DNA of 64,000 nucleotides, from assembly GCA_036009045.1 (NCBI GenBank), contig DASYML010000187.1, forward strand, positions 1 through 64,000, in the 5' to 3' direction. Each line of letters opens with the position of its first letter. Positions within the stretch are counted from its first letter, which is position 1. Positions 34,518-43,594 of the stretch are shown one piece after another. The position numbers were made by a program, and so were the translations under genes. The notes under the pieces are model-generated. The model made no database searches. It saw only the letters and a program-made list of their open reading frames with translations, and was not told the origin of the DNA. This DNA is from DASYML01 sp036009045 (GTDB lineage: Bacteria; Acidobacteriota; Blastocatellia; Pyrinomonadales; Pyrinomonadaceae).

Positions 34518-35669
34518 TTAGCGTTTCAACTCATCTTGAGCGCCACGCTCATCCAGCGCTTCCCACGCCAGCGTGTGAAAGCGGCGACGCGTGCTGTTGA
34601 TGTTGACGAAGGGCAGCGGGTGAGCGTGCGTGCGGTTGGTGAGGAGAATAAAAGTACGCTCGCGCGCGGGATTGGTCCAGCAACTCGTGCCGGTGAAGCC
34701 GAGGTGGCCGAAGCTGTCCGGCGGCAGAAGCGGGCCAGCCGTCGAATCCTTCGTCGCCGCCAACTGCCAGGCCAGCGAGCGCGCCTCTTCCATCCCCTCT
34801 GTCATGTTCGTACGAAAGAGCACGCACGTTTCCGGCGCGAGCAATTCAGTGCGGCCTGCGAGAAATTGTTGGGCCAATTTAAAAGTTTCGCGCGCCGTGG
34901 AAAAGAGACCCGCGTGCCCGGCTGCGCCGCCCAGAAAATGCGCGTTGCCGTCGTGGACCTCTCCCCAGATGAGATGCTCGCGCCAGCCAGCATATTTCGC
35001 GGCCTGCTCTGCGCCACACGTCTCGCGCTCGAAAGCATTGCCCGTTTCACAGGCCGCGACGGATGTCTGCATCGCCATCTCGGGATTAAAGAATGTATGA
35101 AGGAGATTGAGCGGCGCGAAAATCTCCTGTTGGGCCAGAGAGGCGAGCGGAGCACCGCTCATTCTCTCCAACAGAAAGCCGAGCGTGATAAAGCCCAGGT
35201 CGCTGTAAAGCACTCGCGCTCCCGGCGCGGCTTCGAGAGGCTGGTCCAGGATTGCTTGCAGGGCGCGCTCCCGCTCGCCGCCCGCGAGGATATACAGCGG
35301 ACGCCACGCCGGAAGCCCCGAAGTGTGCGTCAGCAATTGTCTGAGAGTGATGTCGCGTTTGTCTTCAACATCAAACTCTGGCAGGTATCGCGCGACGCTT
35401 CCATCCAGTTCCAATTCCCCGCGCTCAACCCGTCGCGCGCAGAGCAGGCCAGTCACCAGAGGCTTGGTCAAAGAGGCCAGATCATAAATCGTCTCAAGCG
35501 TCGCCGCGCGTCGCTGCGAAGGCTCAAGCACCGCATGGCCCAACGCATCCTCGAAGACCACCGACGCGCCCTCCGCGACCACGTAAACCGCCGAAGCAAA
35601 ATCGCCCGCCCCGATGCGTTCGGCGAGCATGGATGAGATAACAGTCTGGAGTCTGGAGTCTGGAATCAT
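34518..35669 (-). CDS. serine hydrolase, beta-lactamase/PBP class C-like
   Basis: 383 aa without an obvious signal peptide. SxxK in DLASLTKPL, Tyr motif VLYSDLGF and an HLGFTGTS box in place of KTG. Acts as esterase, D-aminopeptidase or carboxypeptidase; no substrate evident. The first ten residues (MIPDSRLQTV) are encoded inside palindrome A6, so either the repeat supplied a start codon or the true start is the downstream Met in SSMLAERIG. Confidence 0.88.
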   Translation of the reverse strand: MIPDSRLQTVISSMLAERIGAGDFASAVYVVAEGASVVFEDALGHAVLEPSQRRAATLETIYDLASLTKPLVTGLLCARRVERGELELDGSVARYLPEFDVEDKRDITLRQLLTHTSGLPAWRPLYILAGGERERALQAILDQPLEAAPGARVLYSDLGFITLGFLLERMSGAPLASLAQQEIFAPLNLLHTFFNPEMAMQTSVAACETGNAFERETCGAEQAAKYAGWREHLIWGEVHDGNAHFLGGAAGHAGLFSTARETFKLAQQFLAGRTELLAPETCVLFRTNMTEGMEEARSLAWQLAATKDSTAGPLLPPDSFGHLGFTGTSCWTNPARERTFILLTNRTHAHPLPFVNINSTRRRFHTLAWEALDERGAQDELKR

Positions 35670-35766
35670 GAGTTAAAAACAGTCTGGAGTCAGGAGTCAA
35701 AAGCAGGAGTCAAAAGCAAGAGTCTGTCTTTGACTCTAGACTCTGGACTCCAGACTCCTGACTGTT
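35642..35766. repeat. family-A heptamer palindrome (copy 6)
   Basis: GTCTGGAGTCTGGAGTCTGG left arm, GACTCTGGACTCCAGACTCC right arm; loop AAAAGCAAGAGTCTGTCTTT at 35712-35731 is the reverse complement of the loop of copy 3 with two differences. Overlaps the ends of both flanking genes. Confidence 0.92.
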
Positions 35767-36725
35767 ATTCCCGCATGCGCGGCGTGTTCGTGTATGCGTT
35801 CGAGCGCGCGTAGGGCGAGGGCGAGGGCCTTGCGGCCTTCATGGCCGTTGACGGGGGAAGGCTCGCCCGCTTGCGCCGCTCGCAGGAAGGCTTCTATTTC
35901 GGCGCGCAGGGGTTCGACATCCGCGATTTCAAGCTGGCGTGTATTGACGCCTGGATGCGTTCCCGCCGTTGGCGCGAGGCTGCTGATGGAAGCGTATTTG
36001 GTGACGTAATCAACGACGATATAATCATGCGGTTGAAAGAATCGCATCTTGCGTATTCTCTCCGTGCCGACGCGAGAGGCAGTGATGTTGGCGACCGCGC
36101 CCGAAGCAAACTCTATCCGCGCGTTGGCCGCATCCACGCGCGGCGTCAGGACCGGAATCCCCACGGCGCGCACGTCCGTCACCTCGACCTCCTCGCCGAC
36201 CAGCCACTGCACTATGTCCAGGTCGTGAATCATCAAATCGAGCACCACGTCTATGTCCAAAGAGCGCGCGGTGAATTCGCCGATGCGGTGTATCTCGAAA
36301 TAGAGCGGGGCGCGGACGTGCGGGCGCAGGGCGACGAGCGCGGGGTTGAAGCGTTCGAGATGACCTACCTGAAGCATCGCGCCGCTTTTCAAAGAGGCCC
36401 CGATCATCCGGTCCGCTTCTTCAAGAGTCCGCGAGATGGGCTTTTCGACGAGGACGTGAATGCCAGCTTCGAGCAGAGGCACGGCGATGGCCGCGTGCGA
36501 TTCGGTCGGCACGGCGAGACTCACAGCATCAACGCGTCCCAACAAATCCTGCCAGTTAATGGTCCATTCCGTTGCCCGCTCGGCGGCGATTTCCCGCGCG
36601 GTCTTTTCGTCCGTATCGCAGACGGAGACGAACCGCGCGCGACCTTCGGCGGCGATGGCGGCGTGAAGCCGCGCGTGCTGGCGGCCCAGATGCCCGACCC
36701 CTATGACGGCTGTGCGTAGAGTCAC
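35736..36725 (-). CDS. Gfo/Idh/MocA family oxidoreductase
   Basis: 329 aa. N-terminal Rossmann fold (VIGVGHLGRQHARLH) and the EKP motif in LVEKPISRT; C-terminal alpha-beta substrate domain. NAD(P)-dependent sugar or inositol dehydrogenase class. C-terminal residues SLESRV come from palindrome A6. Single gene divergent from a glycosyltransferase, which may hint at envelope sugar metabolism, but this is weak. Confidence 0.92.
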   Translation of the reverse strand: MTLRTAVIGVGHLGRQHARLHAAIAAEGRARFVSVCDTDEKTAREIAAERATEWTINWQDLLGRVDAVSLAVPTESHAAIAVPLLEAGIHVLVEKPISRTLEEADRMIGASLKSGAMLQVGHLERFNPALVALRPHVRAPLYFEIHRIGEFTARSLDIDVVLDLMIHDLDIVQWLVGEEVEVTDVRAVGIPVLTPRVDAANARIEFASGAVANITASRVGTERIRKMRFFQPHDYIVVDYVTKYASISSLAPTAGTHPGVNTRQLEIADVEPLRAEIEAFLRAAQAGEPSPVNGHEGRKALALALRALERIHEHAAHAGITVRSLESRV

Positions 36726-36735
36726 TCTAGATTCA

Positions 36736-36938
36736 AGTTTCCAGTTTTGAGTTTTCAGTTTTCAGAAAGAAGCACGGGTTTGAGTTTGCAGAAGCAGCCG
36801 GGATTTTATCGCTCTCCGGCTCATCGCGGCGGCCCGAAGATTGAAGATAAATGCATCTTCGATGATACTCAGGACGAGACGAAACAGGATTTCGGCTGGC
36901 TACTACTGAAAACTGAAAACTCAAAACTGAAAACTGTC
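36736..36938. repeat. family-F heptamer palindrome (copy 1), long loop, divergent gap
   Basis: Arms CCAGTTTTGAGTTTTCAG and CTGAAAACTCAAAACTGAAA enclose about 130 nt of non-coding sequence with smaller stems (GATAAATGCATCTTCGATG region). Lies between divergent promoters. Confidence 0.85.
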
Positions 36939-36953
36939 TAAGGGTGACTATAC

Positions 36954-38648
36954 TTGCAACGTTCGACGCTTGCCAAGCGTGCCAGGCTGCTCTTTTTTCT
37001 CGCCGCGATTGCCTTCTACTTTTACGGTCTCGGTCATTTTCCCTTTCTTGGCCCGGATGAACCGCGCTACGCGCAGGTCGCGCGCGAGATGTTCATGCGC
37101 GGCGACCTCGTCACGCCGACCCTCGGCGGCCACACATGGTTCGAGAAACCAGTCCTGCTCTACTGGATGATGGAGGCCAGCTTCGGCGCGTTCGGCGTCT
37201 CGGAGTGGGCGGCGCGTTTTGGACCGGCCTGTTCGGGTCTGCTCTGCCTGCTGCTCATTTACTGGACCAGCCGTCGCGTAGAGCGCGCGGGCCGCGTCGA
37301 GCAGTCAAGTGAAGAAGGACAGACGGGCGAAGGGAAGAGCGAGAGAGAATCAACCGGGCGGCTCGGTCTCGCGTGCGGCGTTGCGCTGGCGACGAGCGGA
37401 GGGATGATAGTCTTTTCTCGCGGCGCGAGTTTCGACATCGTGTTGACGATGGCTGTGACGGCGTCGCTCGCATGTTTCTTCGTCTCGGAGTTGGAAGATG
37501 ACGAGGGGAAACGTCGCTGGCTGCTGGCCGGATTCTACGCGTGCGTCGGCGTCGCGCTGCTGGCAAAGGGTCTGGTCGGGATAGTCATTCCGTGCGGCGT
37601 CGTCGCGGCCTACTTCATCTTGCGGCGGAGGCGGCCCGACGGAAAATTATTGCTCAGCGTGTTGTGGGGAAGCGTGCTGGTCCTGCTCGTCGCGGGCGTC
37701 TGGTATGGGCCAGTTATCGCGCGGCACGGGTGGAAGTTTATTGACGAGTTTTTTATACAACATCACTTCGCGCGCTACGTCTCGAATAAGTATCACCACT
37801 CGCAACCGTTCTACTTTTATCTTCCGGTGATGGCGTTGCTGGCGTTGCCGTGGACGGGCTTTCTGGTGGCGGCGTTCGCGCGTCTCAAGAGTTGGAACTG
37901 GCGTGGGCCAACCGCGCTGGATAAGTTGCGCGTCTTCTCGCTGGCGTGGCTGGTCGTGCCCGTGGCCTTCTTCTCTTTATCCGGCTCGAAGCTGCCGGGC
38001 TATGTCCTGCCCGCGCTGCCGGGCGCGGCGCTGCTCGCGGGCGAGCGGCTCGCGTGCTTTCTGCGTGGCGAGGGCGAAGCGTGGAGAATGCGTTTCACCG
38101 GCGCGCTTCTCATACTCTTTACGCTGGGCCTGCTGATTTACGCGTTGCACACGGGGGATATGCAGATGCCCTGCGCGCTGGTCATCGCCTTGCTGCCGCT
38201 TCTGGCGGGCGCGTCTGTCATGTATTGGACCAGTAAACGCGAACTGTGTGTGGCCTTAGTCGCGTGTGCGGTCATTGGCGTGACCCTGCTCACCATCAAC
38301 TGCGGCGCGGAGCGTGCGGCGCGGCGCGAATCCATGCGCGATCTACTGCGGCTCGCATCCGCACGCGGTTATGCTTCGACGCCCGTTTTCCAAATGCACA
38401 CCATCGAGCATACCTCGGAGTTTTACGCGGCGGACCGTGTCGCGCGCGACGAGAAGGGCGAGCTTGTCTGGCTCGAAGACCCGACGCAGGTTGAAGAGGC
38501 CGCGCGCCGCAACGGAGACACCATCCTCGTCATCGTCTCTCTTGGCAGGCTGCCGCTCTTGAAGGGACACACGGCTTTACAGACGGAGGTCATCGGCGAT
38601 AACGGCGCGCTGGTCCTCACCGCCGTCAAAGTAGAGGCTGGAGACTAG
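36954..38648 (+). CDS. glycosyltransferase family 39 (ArnT/PMT-like) membrane protein
   Basis: 564 aa, about eleven membrane helices. FLGPDEPRYAQVAREM near residue 30 has the Asp-Glu pair of GT-C enzymes of the ArnT type, which move a sugar from undecaprenyl phosphate to lipid A or protein. TTG start at 36954 with AAGGG 9 nt upstream. C-terminal KVEAGD comes from repeat C4. Confidence 0.88.
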   Translation: MQRSTLAKRARLLFFLAAIAFYFYGLGHFPFLGPDEPRYAQVAREMFMRGDLVTPTLGGHTWFEKPVLLYWMMEASFGAFGVSEWAARFGPACSGLLCLLLIYWTSRRVERAGRVEQSSEEGQTGEGKSERESTGRLGLACGVALATSGGMIVFSRGASFDIVLTMAVTASLACFFVSELEDDEGKRRWLLAGFYACVGVALLAKGLVGIVIPCGVVAAYFILRRRRPDGKLLLSVLWGSVLVLLVAGVWYGPVIARHGWKFIDEFFIQHHFARYVSNKYHHSQPFYFYLPVMALLALPWTGFLVAAFARLKSWNWRGPTALDKLRVFSLAWLVVPVAFFSLSGSKLPGYVLPALPGAALLAGERLACFLRGEGEAWRMRFTGALLILFTLGLLIYALHTGDMQMPCALVIALLPLLAGASVMYWTSKRELCVALVACAVIGVTLLTINCGAERAARRESMRDLLRLASARGYASTPVFQMHTIEHTSEFYAADRVARDEKGELVWLEDPTQVEEAARRNGDTILVIVSLGRLPLLKGHTALQTEVIGDNGALVLTAVKVEAGD

Positions 38649-38696
38649 AGGCTAGGAAAGCCAAGCTGTTTTAACTAGCCTCTAGCCTCTCGTCTT
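38632..38696. repeat. family-C heptamer palindrome (copy 4), convergent gap
   Basis: GTAGAGGCTGGAGACTAGAG left arm, TAGCCTCTAGCCTCTCG right arm, loop AAAGCCAAGCTGTTTT. Overlaps the 3' ends of both convergent genes. Confidence 0.88.
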
Positions 38697-39684
38697 AACG
38701 CAGCGCTTTGTCGAAAAAATCTATCACGCGGCGGTCGTAGAGTTCGCCCTGTTCGCCCGTCGCAGAGGGGAGATTAAAGCCCGTCAAAGGGAGATCGCTT
38801 TTGACTTCGACGGTCGTCTCCCTGGGGAAACAATGCGCGAGTTGGATGGTCGAGGCGCGCAAGGGTTCGGGCGCGTCTTCGCCCGTCAGCAGCAGCACGC
38901 GGCGATTGCCCAGAGTGGAAACAACATTGCACGCGGGAGTGTTGTCGTAACGTCCAAGGAAATAGATGCCGGTCCCCAGTCGCGTGAGCATTTGCAAAAG
39001 ACCGTTGTCCACGCCGACGCGTTCACGCACGGCGGAGCGCAGGATGTCATCCGTCGAAGCGGGCACGGAATCCAGGACCAGCGCCTGCACCTTCGCATCG
39101 CGCGAGGCGGCGAGCATGGCGGCGTAGGCTCCCATCTCGACACCGTAGAGACCGGCCCGCTCGCCGATTAGTTGATGGCCCTGCGGCGTCTTGAGCGTGC
39201 GTAAATGGTCCAGCGCGGCGGTCACGTCCTCACCTTCGCGCGAGCCGAAGGAGGTCCAACTGACGGGCGGGTTCAGTCCGTGCCCGCGCAGGTCGGGCCA
39301 GAGCACAGTGTAGCTCGTCGTCTCGTTGATTTTGATGCCGAGGTTGAGGAGCCATGAACGATCCGCTCCGTAGCGGTGGAGCATGATGACGGCGGGCTGG
39401 CCTTCCGCGCCGCGCAGGAGCCAGCCGCGCGTCTGCGTCCCGTCGCGGTTGGTCCAGGTCTCTTCCGTCGCCTTGACGCCGCGCTCGCTGCTCAGTTGCA
39501 AAAATCTTTCGGGCGTGACGAGATACGCGCGGCGCGGCGGATGCGTCACGTTGTAGACGACGTAACCGACGACGCAGAGCACGGCCAGGACCACCAGTGA
39601 CACGATGGGCAGGAGCGACTTGGCGATTCTTCTTCCGGGGCTGCGCCTCGGTGACATCAGTCTCCTTAAGAGCATCTCAAGCAA
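38695..39684 (-). CDS. alpha/beta hydrolase relative lacking the catalytic serine
   Basis: 329 aa. N-terminal membrane helix (23-45), then an alpha/beta hydrolase fold: VIMLHRYGADRSW (oxyanion region), LWPDLRGHG, and the nucleophile elbow. The elbow reads YGVEMGAYAA, so GxSxG has become GVEMG with Glu183 at the Ser position, and no clear catalytic His follows near the C-terminus. Likely a pseudoenzyme or an unusual Glu-nucleophile enzyme, exported and membrane-anchored. Confidence 0.82.
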   Translation of the reverse strand: MLEMLLRRLMSPRRSPGRRIAKSLLPIVSLVVLAVLCVVGYVVYNVTHPPRRAYLVTPERFLQLSSERGVKATEETWTNRDGTQTRGWLLRGAEGQPAVIMLHRYGADRSWLLNLGIKINETTSYTVLWPDLRGHGLNPPVSWTSFGSREGEDVTAALDHLRTLKTPQGHQLIGERAGLYGVEMGAYAAMLAASRDAKVQALVLDSVPASTDDILRSAVRERVGVDNGLLQMLTRLGTGIYFLGRYDNTPACNVVSTLGNRRVLLLTGEDAPEPLRASTIQLAHCFPRETTVEVKSDLPLTGFNLPSATGEQGELYDRRVIDFFDKALR

Positions 39685-39703
39685 TGTTTACTCGCTGGTC
39701 CAA

Positions 39704-39804
39704 GAGCAAGGCGGAAGGATGAAGGCGGAAGGATGAAAGAAGAATGATTCAAGTTGAATAGTCATGCTTTCATCCTTCCGCCTTCATCCTTCCGCCTTGC
39801 TCTT
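39704..39804. repeat. family-H heptamer palindrome (copy 2)
   Basis: GCAAGGCGGAAGGATGAAGG left arm and CCTTCATCCTTCCGCCTTGC right arm, same words as copy 1. Reaches into mobA and encodes its end. Confidence 0.9.
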
Positions 39805-40401
39805 ATCTCTCTCAAGCGCCTGCGCTCGCGCGTAGTCTTCGGGGGTATTGATGTTTGAGAAAAAATCCTGCGAGCCTGAGAGGTTCGCTAACTCCTCATG
39901 GGCGACGAGACGCGTGCGGACTTGAGAGAGCAACGCGCGCGGGCGACGTTCGCCGCTGGCGATAAGCTGCTGCGCGAACTCGACACAGGGCGTGACTCGA
40001 TAGAGCGCGCAGAGTGGCTGCCTGCGACCGTCCGCCTGCACGGGCACGACCGCATCGTAGTCCTGTCGTAAGCTGGCGAGCCGCACGAAAAGTTCTCCGT
40101 TGACGAAGGGCAGATCGCAGGCGACGATAGCCGCCCAGGTCGCGCGCGCAGAAGAGAGCGCCGCGTGGAGTCCGCCCAGCGCGCCCCAGTTCGGATGTAC
40201 GTCCGGCACGCGCGGCCAATTGCCATCCGTCGCCAGCAACAGTTTATCGCCGACGACGGAAATATGCTCTGTGATTGAGCCAAGCGCGAGCGCGATGCGT
40301 GCGACAAACTGCTGGCCGCCCAGAAATAATCGTGCCTTGTCCGCGCCCATACGGCTCGACGCCCCGCCCACCAGAATAAAACCTTCCACGTCTTCAAGCA
40401 T
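39784..40401 (-). CDS. mobA: molybdenum cofactor guanylyltransferase
   Basis: 205 aa. Adds GMP to molybdopterin. LVGGASSRMGADKARL nucleotide loop, LPDVHPNWGALGGLHAAL and VACDLPFV with metal Asp are canonical. C-terminal KSKAEG is from repeat H2. No other moco gene nearby. Upstream 40402-40645 has no recognised element. Confidence 0.93.
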   Translation of the reverse strand: MLEDVEGFILVGGASSRMGADKARLFLGGQQFVARIALALGSITEHISVVGDKLLLATDGNWPRVPDVHPNWGALGGLHAALSSARATWAAIVACDLPFVNGELFVRLASLRQDYDAVVPVQADGRRQPLCALYRVTPCVEFAQQLIASGERRPRALLSQVRTRLVAHEELANLSGSQDFFSNINTPEDYARAQALERDKSKAEG

Positions 40402-40645
40402 GCTTCAAATCAATCGCGCGCGGCATCCCCTCGCCGGAACGGACCACAGGCAACGCGCCTCGCGCGGCTCCGAAACCGTTTCTGTTTGTGGGAGTCATGC
40501 AACGGGCCGGGCGTAGACCGTGTGAGCGCTGGCGGCGGCAATGTTAAGGAAAACCCAGGGTTCATCGAAACCGCACGTTATCATGCACAAAGCGCGAGCG
40601 GCAAGTCAAACTTTTCCCCAACCGCGCGCATCATACGTGGGAAAG
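40402..40645. other. intergenic stretch, nothing identified
   Basis: About 240 bases between divergent mobA and the S55 protease, G+C rich with short stems (CGCGCCTCGCGCG). I looked for moco, TPP and c-di-GMP riboswitch cores and found no convincing match. Confidence 0.3.
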
Positions 40646-40729
40646 CAAGTCTAGAGTCCAGAGTCAGGAGTCAAAGCATATCTCTTATGACTCCTGACTC
40701 TGGACTCTAGACTCCTGACTCCTGACTTG
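40646..40729. repeat. family-A heptamer palindrome (copy 7), divergent gap
   Basis: GTCTAGAGTCCAGAGTCAGG left arm, CCTGACTCTGGACTCTAGAC right arm with a short loop; the arms are almost fully complementary over about 30 bp. Confidence 0.92.
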
Positions 40730-40737
40730 TCTTTGGC

Positions 40738-40767
40738 TTGTCACTCGTCGCTCAATAAAGTTATATT
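40738..40767 (+). promoter_or_regulatory. sigma70-like promoter of the S55 protease gene
   Basis: TTGTCA at 40738-40743, 18-bp spacer, TATATT at 40762-40767. Predicts a leader of about 110 nt before the ATG at 40887. The -35 lies 9 bp after palindrome A7. Confidence 0.6.
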
Positions 40768-40886
40768 CATGGCTGGTAGCTGGCCGCAGTTTCCCCCTTT
40801 CAAAGTGGTCCCGTCGCGGCACCGGCGGGCGCTCACCTTCTGATGGAAAATTTCAAGACTGGACCTTGTTGTTCAGAGGTTATTCG

Positions 40887-42794
40887 ATGATAAAAAAACA
40901 CGCAGCGATTTTCGGGTTCGTCGTCGCACTGGCTCTCCTTTGCGTCTCACAAGGGTTCGCGCAGCAGCCCTCCCCCTCATCCACGACCTCCACCACCACC
41001 ACCGCCCCCGCCGTGCGGCAAGCCGCAGACGCGCGCCTCTTTCCCCTGGAAGATGTGCGGCCCGGCATGAAGGCCACCTCGCGGACGGTCTTTTCGGGCA
41101 CTGAAGCGGAGGAGTTCGGGCTGGAAATACTGGGCGTCCTGCCGGGCTTTCCCGGTCCAAGACAATCTTCCATCATCGCACGCCTGACGGGCGCGAACGT
41201 CGAGCGCACGGGCGTCTTCGGCGGGATGTCCGGCTCGCCCGTCTACATAGACGGCAAACTGGTCGGGGCCATCGCCTTCAGCTTTCCTTTCTCCAAAGAG
41301 CCGATTGCGGGCATCACCCCCATCAAGCAGATGATAGACCTCTTCGAGCAAGGCACGGGGCGCAATTCGCACGAAGCGACGGAGCCGCACTCCGTCTCTT
41401 TCACGCAACTCGCGGCGACTGAATGGAAACCCGTCCTGCCGAAACCCGCCGTCACGGGGATGACTCTCATGGCAAATGTCTCAGCCGGTTCACCGCTCAT
41501 TAATTTAATGGGCCAACAATTCGCGCCCATCGCGACGCCCGTCGTCTTCGGCGGACTGAACCAGGAAACGCTCTCTCTTTTTGGACCACAATTGATGGCG
41601 CAGGGACTGCTCCCCGTCAGCAGCATCGGCGGCGCGGCCAGCATTACCCCGCTCGCTCCCATCACGGACAAGACGCTTCTTCCCGGCACGAGCGTGAGCG
41701 TCCAACTCGTGCGCGGAGATTATTCTATCGCCGCGACGGGCACAGTCACTTTCCGCGACGGCAATCGCGTCTATGCTTTCGGCCACCCGTTCCTGAGCCT
41801 CGGTTCGGCGGACATGCCCATGACGGAAGCCTCTGTCGTGACCGTCATTCCGAACGCGAACAACTCTTTCAAACTCGCCGTGCCGGGCCAGATGGTCGGG
41901 ACCGTCTCGCAGGACAGAGGCTCTGGCATCTTCGGCCAACTCGGTCAGGCCCCGAAGATGATTCCCGTCCGCATCAACCTGCACACGAGCCGCGACCGCA
42001 CGCAGACTTTTAATTACGAAGTGGCGAACGATTCATTTCTGACGCCGCTGCTCCTGAACCTGACGGTCTTCAACACCATCACGGGCAGCGAACGCGGTCT
42101 CGGCGAATCAACCATCAGCCTTCGCGGCCAGATTAACATCGTGGGCCAACAACCCGTCCAACTCGACAGGCGTTTCTCTGCGGGCAACGCCGCCGCGCTG
42201 GCCGCCGGTTCCGTCGCCGTCCCAACTTCCGCCCTCTTGACCAGCGGCTTTGAGAACGTCCAACTCGGCAGCGTCAACCTGGACATCACTTCGACTGACA
42301 TGAAGTACGCGGGCACGCTCGAACGCATCGCGCTGGACCGCACGGAAGTCAGGCCCGGCCAGAACGTGGAAGTCCAGGCTTACGTGAGGACCGAATCCGG
42401 CAAGCAGTTCGTCCAACGCATTCCCGTGCAGATTCCGACGGACGTGCCGCAAGGGCAACTGCTCGTCTTCGTCGGCGACGGCGGCGCGTTACAGGAAGGC
42501 TCCGCCGCGAAGGCTTTCGTCCCTCAGGATTTGGGCCAACTCGTGGACGCCATCAATAAAGTGAAAAAGAGCGACCGTCTCTACGTCAAACTCTTCCGCA
42601 TCACCCCCGGCGCGGTCATCGGCACGAGCGAATTGCCGAACCTCCCGCCATCTGTCGTCGCCACCCTCAACAGCGACCGGACCAGCGGCGGCTTTACCCC
42701 CACGGTCCTCTCGCCCGTCTACGAAAAGGAACTCCCCCCAGCCGACTTCGTCATCACGGGCCAACAACTGATAGGGATTGATGTGGTCAGATAA
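40887..42794 (+). CDS. SpoIVB peptidase S55 domain protein
   Basis: 635 aa from ATG 40887 (AGAGG upstream). Signal peptide ending GFAQQ, Ser/Thr-rich linker, then a S55 trypsin-like domain: PGMKATSRTVFSGT, and the catalytic Ser in GGMSGSPVYIDGKLVGA. A long C-terminal region (about 300-635) of beta-rich sequence follows. SpoIVB activates sigma K in Bacillus; this homologue is much longer and in a lineage without that pathway, so its substrate is unknown. Own promoter at 40738. Confidence 0.88.
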   Translation: MIKKHAAIFGFVVALALLCVSQGFAQQPSPSSTTSTTTTAPAVRQAADARLFPLEDVRPGMKATSRTVFSGTEAEEFGLEILGVLPGFPGPRQSSIIARLTGANVERTGVFGGMSGSPVYIDGKLVGAIAFSFPFSKEPIAGITPIKQMIDLFEQGTGRNSHEATEPHSVSFTQLAATEWKPVLPKPAVTGMTLMANVSAGSPLINLMGQQFAPIATPVVFGGLNQETLSLFGPQLMAQGLLPVSSIGGAASITPLAPITDKTLLPGTSVSVQLVRGDYSIAATGTVTFRDGNRVYAFGHPFLSLGSADMPMTEASVVTVIPNANNSFKLAVPGQMVGTVSQDRGSGIFGQLGQAPKMIPVRINLHTSRDRTQTFNYEVANDSFLTPLLLNLTVFNTITGSERGLGESTISLRGQINIVGQQPVQLDRRFSAGNAAALAAGSVAVPTSALLTSGFENVQLGSVNLDITSTDMKYAGTLERIALDRTEVRPGQNVEVQAYVRTESGKQFVQRIPVQIPTDVPQGQLLVFVGDGGALQEGSAAKAFVPQDLGQLVDAINKVKKSDRLYVKLFRITPGAVIGTSELPNLPPSVVATLNSDRTSGGFTPTVLSPVYEKELPPADFVITGQQLIGIDVVR

Positions 42795-42799
42795 AAGAT

Positions 42800-42894
42800 T
42801 AAGTCCAAGGTCTCAATAAGTCCAAGGTCCAAAGTCCAAAATCAAGAGCCGGAAGAGTTCAGTTCTGGACTTTGGACTTTGGACCTTGGACTTT
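42800..42894. repeat. family-E heptamer palindrome (copy 1), convergent gap
   Basis: AAGTCCAAGGTCC...AAGTCCAAA left arm and GGACTTTGGACCTTGGACTT right arm. Overlaps the 3' end of rsmG. Confidence 0.92.
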
Positions 42895-43518
42895 TTTGAT
42901 AACGAAGAGGAAGCGTTGCTCTGAGGCGGGGATATGGACCGCGTGATAATCGAGAGCGGCGCGTTCGATCTCCTGTCGTAAAGTTGGACCAGCGAAAAAG
43001 AGTAGCGTGCTAGCGTCGGTGGACCATTCGAGAATTTTAGGGAACATCTCTGTGAAGCGTTCGAGGGCGCGGCAGGTGATGAAGTCTGCGGCGGGCGGGG
43101 GCGTCTTCTCGAAACGTTCTGTGACGACGCGCGTTCTTTCTGCGACGCCAGCCGTGCGGAGTGCTTCGCGCAGGAAGACGCCTTTTTTCGCGTTGGCTTC
43201 GATGAGCGTGGCGTCGAGGTCGTCTCGCGCGATGAGGCAGGGGATGACGGGGAGTCCCGCGCCGGAGCCGACATCCGCGACGCGCGCGTGCGAGGTCAGA
43301 AAGGGAAGCGCGAGCATTGATTCGAGCACATGCCTCGTCGCAAACTCTTCGGGCGAGCAGGGCGCGACCAGATGCAGCCGCGCGTTCCAGCGTTTGACCT
43401 GCTCGTAATAGGCGCTCAATCTTTGGATAATTGGTCCACTCAGTTGCACTTCATATCCCGGCGCGTGTCTCTCAAGCGCGTGCGAAAATTCGTCAACGAG
43501 TGATAGGATTTCGCTCAT
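42859..43518 (-). CDS. rsmG: 16S rRNA (guanine527-N7)-methyltransferase
   Basis: 219 aa. SAM-binding ADVGSGAGLPVIPCLIA and Arg/Lys-rich substrate loop are present (GidB/RsmG). ATG 43518 or TTG 43539 may start it. The last residues KVQGPKSKVQN are encoded by palindrome E1; TrpA has the same KVQGPKSKV at its end. Confidence 0.95.
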   Translation of the reverse strand: MSEILSLVDEFSHALERHAPGYEVQLSGPIIQRLSAYYEQVKRWNARLHLVAPCSPEEFATRHVLESMLALPFLTSHARVADVGSGAGLPVIPCLIARDDLDATLIEANAKKGVFLREALRTAGVAERTRVVTERFEKTPPPAADFITCRALERFTEMFPKILEWSTDASTLLFFAGPTLRQEIERAALDYHAVHIPASEQRFLFVIKKVQGPKSKVQN

Positions 43519-43594
43519 ACGGTCTTGTGCCTGATTCAAGATAAACTTTAGCTTAGCGAAGCTTGGCTCTCAAGCATAGCTTGACGCACAGAGT

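Noticed and set aside
34464..35636. 390-codon rightward frame over the serine hydrolase
   Set aside because: Antisense shadow; Arg/Ala-rich with no motif, whereas the leftward frame has SxxK and Tyr motifs.
40402..40645. Molybdenum cofactor riboswitch upstream of mobA
   Set aside because: I could not place the conserved core or its stems on either strand; kept as unassigned.
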